This document shows positions 59,209-64,000 of a stretch of 64,000 bases of DNA, piece by piece. Position numbers and translations under genes: made by a program. A model generated the notes under the pieces. That model was given only the letters and a program-made list of their open reading frames with translations. It searched no databases and had not been told where the DNA came from. Numbering within the stretch: position 1 is the first letter of the stretch; each line of letters begins with the position of its first letter. This DNA is from Boletus sp. NGJ. Taxonomy: Eukaryota > Basidiomycota > Agaricomycetes > Boletales > Boletaceae. The stretch is from NCBI GenBank assembly GCA_019096195.1, contig JAGTXK010000145.1, positions 1 to 64,000 on the forward strand, given 5' to 3'.

Positions 59209-60114
59209 TGTTACAGTCACAGGAGGGGGTACATCTTTTCCGCTCCCTTCACCCCCATAGGACTGTGGGACAACTTATTCTTCGACTTGGACCAGAGATT
59301 CCCCTGCGACACCAACTCAGGCATTGCCCCATCTGGAACTCCCTTTCTAGGAAGTTACCTGTTTGGTTTGGACACCGCCTTCCTATTTCACTGATACATG
59401 CATTTCACCCTTTTTGATCTGATCATAGACATTTCCTCCTCAGCTGTGCTCTCTTGTGCACAGCTTAGTATTCCAACTTACCATTTGACTGATGCCTTGA
59501 TCCCTTATGGTAATCTTCTGTCTGTGAATTACAATTACCATATACAATATGAAGCCTGCCCTAGATGGGCAGGGCCTATACATAGGGACACTGGCCCTTC
59601 ATGTAACTCTAACCTAGATCTACACAACTTCCCATGTAATCTACCAGCTTCCCCAGCTCTCGGTTCCGCCTCACCTCAGAAGCTCACTTTCACTCTGGAG
59701 GTGATCGCCCTAGTGCTAGTGATCATCTTCCTCATCACTGTGCACTTGTGTGGCCTCATTGCTGTCCAAACCCGCTTCTCAAAGCTTCAGCAACTCCAAC
59801 GCCAATAGAGGTTGGCCTGTATAAGCCTGGGACTCCACCACTGGCACTAGGCCATGTAAGCCCAGGACACTTAGTCGCTGGCCTCCACATTCCAGTCTGC
59901 CCTTCCTTCTCAGAGAATTGTGCCACTGTGGTAAATCCAAGACTTTGTCATTGGTCATAGAGGCAACCAGGACACTCTACGTAAAGCTAGCAGTTGGTCC
60001 CCAGTCTGAGAAATCATTGGGCCTCGGGAGGTATTTTCCCCTCAAGTCCTGCTAGTCCAGTAATCAAACAGGTTGATTACTTGAGAACATGTCACATTGT
60101 TACCCAGCGTAACA
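59209..60114 (+). mobile_element. Solo LTR, hairpin-ended family, copy 4
   Basis: TGTTACAGTCACAGG... to TGTTACCCAGCGTAACA, 906 bp, with an exact GCATG duplication (59204-59208 and 60115-60119). It is the best-preserved copy. A 136-codon frame inside it (59398-59808) is a by-product, since it recurs broken in the other copies. It interrupts the DUF6698-like gene within an exon. Confidence 0.92.
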
Positions 60115-60663
60115 GCATGCAACAAGTCAAAGTGGAGCATATCGCATATGCTGCCTGCCATCCAGGTATAGCTAACCTGCTGAATAGGATTGAAGTTTAC
60201 ATGTCCAGACAGGCTCAGTTTATGATCTTGTCTGCTGAAAAGTGGAATGATCAGGACAGGCTATTCAACTACTAGGACTATTACTACAGAATTATCCATC
60301 TAATTTATGAAATGAAGAATCACAAATGGGCCAACAAGCTACTTTCATACTACAATGAGTATGTTACAAATGCATTAAGGGCAGGTTGCTAATACTCTTA
60401 TCAGGGAACTGTTTGGGAATGCATCAGGTCTATTCATAAAAGATACCATGATGGCAAATGACAATAATGATCTTCTTGGAATGGAGCAGCAGTTTGAAGC
60501 CTATGCAACTGCTCCTCCCGAGGCCCTTTATGCTTCTATAACTGCACCTGGTAGCTCTATTGAGGCTCCAATGACTGATCAATCAATGCAAGCCACAGAA
60601 ATGCTCTCAGAAATTCAAGCCCAGAACAAAGGAAAGCAGAGGAAAATAAACTCTGCCATATGA
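60115..60663 (+). pseudogene. DUF6698-like gene, 3' part
   Basis: After the LTR the exon continues as QQVKVEHIAYAACHPG, then MILSAEKWNDQDRLFNY, DYYYRIIHLIYEMKNHKWAN and LLSYYNEYVTNALRA, with a stop at about 60273. This is the expected end of the DUF6698-type domain (KW.. D..F.Y.DFY..I). Then 60448-60663 is an open 71-codon piece (NDNNDLLGMEQQFEAYATAP) that may be the disordered tail. Confidence 0.55.
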
Positions 60664-61261
60664 GGCCATCCTATAGTAATTCTCTCCATTCTCAACAACA
60701 TTTTCTCCAGTCCATCATACTGAGAGACTTGGAGATTCTCCTGGTCCATTGACCCTCAAAAGAAGACACACACCTTCAATAGTGGTTAACCTTATTAATG
60801 ATGGCAAGCCTTTGAGTAAGGTGGAAGGTGAGATTGAAGAGGCTATTCCTGTCAAGAAAAAGCATGCTCATGCTGCCATAAGAAAAGTACCCACAAACAA
60901 GAGTGGTTGCAAGAGAAAATAATTGTATTGTTTTTACTGGTTATCATTCTATTATCTATTCACTGAGTCAGAATAAGGTATTCAGTATTTGTTTACTCCC
61001 TAGTGCTACTATTTCTTGCTGCTTCAAGTTGTTCTTCATACTGTCCAGCATCATTTGTCCAGACCCACATTCTCCATTGCATTCACTATCTGCTGCTTTG
61101 CACATGACATTGTAATATGCACATTTTCTTGCTGGAAGTCACTATATCATTAGATAACTCTATATCAGCCATGCCAGCATCATATATGCTACTGATAGCA
61201 CAGTCTCACATTCACTAGATGAATCAAGCACATTATATTGGTATTTAAGTTAAAATGAGAG
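60664..61261. other. No gene recognised
   Basis: Short frames. A basic stretch (KKKHACSCCHKKS-like, near 60855-60890) could extend the DUF6698-like tail, but stops precede it. Confidence 0.4.
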
Positions 61262-61756
61262 TTATAATGTGTGATACAAGGACACAATAGTGGTAATGAA
61301 TGGATACAGTGAAGAGGAAATGATCAGAACTGCATGCAATGATTGGAAAGAGTGTTTTTTTATATGACAGTTATATGTAGCCCAGGATTCCAATGTACTA
61401 TAGGTTGTGAAAATTATAGAGGTTACACAAGTATATATATTTTCTGCAAGTTTGCTGATGTAAGAAACCAGTTCAAACATGTGGTGGTCTGAGAAGCGAT
61501 TAATATAAAAACTGTGGTATAAATCTAAAGAATTCTCACAGGTTACATGCTCAGGGGCATACTTAGTACTGAAAATAGGAAGGAGATGGATATTACACAC
61601 AATGTTTTTAACAGAAATGACAGCGAGGTGTTTTACACAGCCATTGAGAAAGAATAGTGTGACCATCCACACCCCTATAAGCTCATCTGGCTCATTCACA
61701 AGACAGTCAAACCAGTGGATGAGTGCACAAGAGTACACTTCACCATTAGTATACAC
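61262..61756 (-). pseudogene. Plavaka transposase fragment P4 (C-terminus)
   Basis: A 164-codon minus frame begins MYTNGEVYSCALIHWFDCLV, followed by NEPDELIGVWMVTLFF, a His/Ile stretch, and ENSLDLYHSFYINRFSDHHM. The (Y/S)CALVHWF...EPD..TGMWVV...SLDAF..FYVNK..DHH pattern is the C-terminus I associate with Plavaka proteins. The last 60 residues look unrelated. The rest of the transposase was not recognised upstream, so this is a fragment of a separate copy from P3. Confidence 0.6.
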
Positions 61757-63437
61757 AAATGAAAAAAAAAAACTTCCATGCTCAACATGCCATCAAAGGA
61801 AGCATTCATGCTGACAAGCACACAGTCATATTGTGGTGCACTGCCCTGCCAAGATGGGTTGGCACAGATCTGCTCTCAGTGGAGGCTATTGACTCTGCTT
61901 GGATTACTAGAGGCCACAAAAGTAATTGTGGCTGGAATGGAAAATTTTGATTCTGATGAAATTCAGGAGTTGAGTGCAACAAAGAGTGGAGGCAAAGAGC
62001 AAGTCAGACTCAAGCTACTATAATGAAAACTATACAATGAGGACTAGAGATGTGGCATGCCAAGCTCAATAGAGAGGGCTGATATAGTCTTTGCATGGCC
62101 ACAAGCTTGCAATCAAGGTAAGTAACAAATAATCATGTGTAAATAAATAAATGTTGCCAGTGGGCTTACCTGGTACCTGAGCAAGCTTAATGTCTGAATG
62201 AGCTAGTCTAAGGGATTTGTGTGCTGGAACAGGGACCTTATTTTCATTGGGTTCAGTGTCCTCCTCCTACACTGAGTTCTGGGTGAGTGAGGTCATGCTG
62301 GCTGTCAACAAGATATCAGTAGCAGTTATTGAAGTTCTCAGTTAGCAAGTTGACAATATAGAGGTATTATTGATACATACCATGCTATGTTGATGCCATC
62401 AACATACTACATGCCTCAAAGATGGCACAAGCAGTGGCTAGCTATAATAAACATTAATTTGTTTATAACATCTGTCCAAGGGCATTGTTCTTGCTCAAAT
62501 GGTGCCAAGGCTTTTTGATGATGATAATATGCTTTGATTCTGTTATGGATGTAGATACACCATTTAGAGCACCAAAGAGACAAATCAGTGACTCCTAATG
62601 GATAAGGAAGTGCTGATAGAGGAGAGAGAAACCAATGTGAACTCCAGTATCCTGAAAAACTTCATGATATCAATGAAAACATGTAAGTGCATCCCTTAAC
62701 ACATGAAAGGACTTTTCATGAATAACATTACACTGAACAATATAATATAGTTCAAGGAGTGTGTGAATTGTCTGCATGATATCACTTGATATATGATCCC
62801 TAGTGAAAACTGGATATGACTTGGTAGGGTCAGATATGACCACATATGGTCAATTTTTTGAATAATATTTGTGCAAGACCAGATCATATCCCCCATAGAG
62901 AATGAGAGCTATATCATTTTTTCAATATAATTGGGCAAGACCACATATGACCCGATATAAGAGACATCTTAAATATAATATGTTGATAGATCTGTTCATA
63001 TTTACAAGTACCTAGTGTTGACATAGATACAATATTGTCCAGTCTGACTGCATATGACCACATATTAGACTAATATAATAGCCAATATCTGATCACATCA
63101 GAACATATTGGCTCATCCACAATCTTGCCAAATATTAGACACTTTTACTTCAGGGTACTATGAATACTGGAGCTACATTTGTATTGGGAATAATTAGGAT
63201 GCATGGAAACAATAGCAAACAAGTGATGTTGAAAGTGAGAATGAATATAAACAATAGCGTAAATGAGAATGAGAATGATAGTGGCAAGTGGGCATAAAAG
63301 TGATAGGGATAGACAGGATGAAAATGACTCAGATAGTGAACAGAATGCCTAAAAACTGGCAGTGAATGAGGGCAACATATGAGTATCAATGTGGTAGCAG
63401 TGGTGAATGACTCAAGTGCATGGAATCTTCTGATAGG
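61757..63437. other. No confident gene; CATATGACC words at 62805-63080
   Basis: Plus frames at 61759-62023 lack a confident assignment; one frame reads CSTCHQRKHSC, a Zn-finger-like spacing. Around 62805-63080 words like gaccacatatgacc and ggtcatat recur six or so times in both orientations. 63180-63300 is Asn/Glu/Asp-type low complexity (gagaatgagaatga). Confidence 0.4.
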
Positions 63438-64000
63438 CTAGTATAATGTTCTCAAGTAAACATCCTTGTTCCATGCATTTTTCACAACCTAAATACAAAC
63501 CATTAGCATCTGAAACATGGTGGTATTATCAATCTACTAATTCTCCTGCTTCCTTTTCATATGCCTTCAGAATTTATCAGATAGTGCAAATGAATAGTGA
63601 AATCAACTGACCTCATATTGCTCCTTACTCAATGATTCATAGTATTTCTTGAACTCTATGGTCATTCCATCTGCTGTATCTTTGAATGCTTTCAACCAAC
63701 AATGGGCATTAATATTTCTAAAAATTACAAGAATGAATAACTTAACAAGTTATTGAGGTAATTCTTACCTTCCATTGCGCACAGGCCCAGGTTGCATTTT
63801 TACAATCTTCTTTGACCTTGTACCAGAAGTCCAAGTGATTGCCTGAAAGGTGATGAAGTCAGAGGGACCAGTATTTGCAGTTGTCGTCCCATGAGAGATT
63901 GTGATCCCAAATTCTATTGCAACCCTTACAAGCTAGTCACTCTTTTTATGATATATTAGTTTAGAAAATCACTAGAAGGAAACTCACAGAGGGTTCTTAT
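63438..64000 (-). CDS. Multi-exon gene, partial, HMG-like Trp/Lys/Tyr region
   Basis: Minus strand. Candidate exons are 63932-63769, 63717-63612, 63564-63538 and 63488-63438 (stop TAG 63440-63438), with introns of 51, 47 and 49 bp and GT...AG borders. A further 55-bp intron (63987-63933) precedes the first. Phases agree. Joined in order, the exons read from LVRVAIEFGITISHGT through FITFQAITWTSGTRSK, then NINAHCWLKAFKDTADGMTI, EFKKYYESLSKEQYE, AYEKEAGEL and VVKNAWNKDVYL. The FKKYY..L.KEQYEAYEKEA pattern recalls HMG-box helices. There are no stops inside the joined reading. Weak points: the 13 bases upstream contain an in-frame TAA, and the true start is outside the window. I do not recognise the gene. 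Confidence 0.45.

Noticed and set aside
59398-59808. 136-codon frame with a hydrophobic segment, like a small membrane protein
   Set aside because: It lies wholly inside a solo LTR with exact target duplications; the same region is broken or shortened in the other three copies.
1-64000. CRISPR array, operons, ribosome binding sites, prophage
   Set aside because: No regularly spaced direct repeats, no compact same-strand genes and no bacterial translation signals; the content is fungal.

Overview
ORGANISM. The window looks like repeat-rich, AT-rich chromatin of a mushroom-forming basidiomycete (Agaricomycetes). The evidence is Plavaka-type (CACTA-like) transposase remnants, fungus-specific DUF6532/DUF6698-like gene families, Ty3/gypsy chromoviruses with a C-terminal chromodomain, DD34E Tc1 transposons, abundant solo LTRs with 5-bp target duplications, and introns of about 47-57 bp. 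I see no rRNA, tRNA, CRISPR array or operon. Almost every recognisable gene is mobile or broken; the only plausible intact host-style gene is a multi-exon fragment at the right edge. Family names were assigned by reading motifs from memory, not by a search. LAYOUT. 1-5 kb: a Ty1/copia element rearranged into a near-perfect 1.08-kb palindrome of its RT region, joined head-to-head to its gag-protease part, which holds a solo LTR. 6-17 kb: solo LTRs of two families (6084-6909, 10939-12025, 16238-17130) in decayed sequence, including a gypsy aspartic protease remnant. 18.2-32.6 kb: a nest with exact junctions. Chromovirus A (TSD GTTTC) inserted into a DUF6532-like gene, younger chromovirus B (TSD CTTAC) inserted into A's integrase, and a Tc1 element inserted at a TA in A. 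33-41 kb: a solo LTR (TSD ACAAT), a WD40-like pseudogene split by a truncated LINE (TSD AGTGAA), a Tc1 in the first TA of that LINE, and a gypsy solo LTR (TSD CTGGG). 41-54 kb: two Plavaka transposase pseudogenes, the second carrying two Tc1 elements of different families, with a second DUF6532-like pseudogene between them. 54-64 kb: CATAGT/ACTATG arrays around inverted TTAGGA tracts, two more Plavaka fragments, a DUF6698-like gene split by a solo LTR (TSD GCATG), and the multi-exon gene at the end. HOW IT WORKS TOGETHER. Nothing here forms a host pathway. The coherent machinery is that of the retroelements. Chromoviruses A and B share a self-priming primer-binding site complementary to the predicted mRNA 5' end, a T TTA AAT slippery heptamer overlapping gag and pol, and a polypurine tract. 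The Tc1 elements share an unusual terminus in which the outer and inner end motifs face each other. Old copies are CpG-poor with transition-type stops; young copies are CpG-rich. This suggests methylation-linked decay and lets the nest be ordered in time. Best candidates for new biology: the copia palindrome as a possible hairpin-RNA locus, the self-priming/frameshift design of the chromovirus family, and the Tc1 end architecture.
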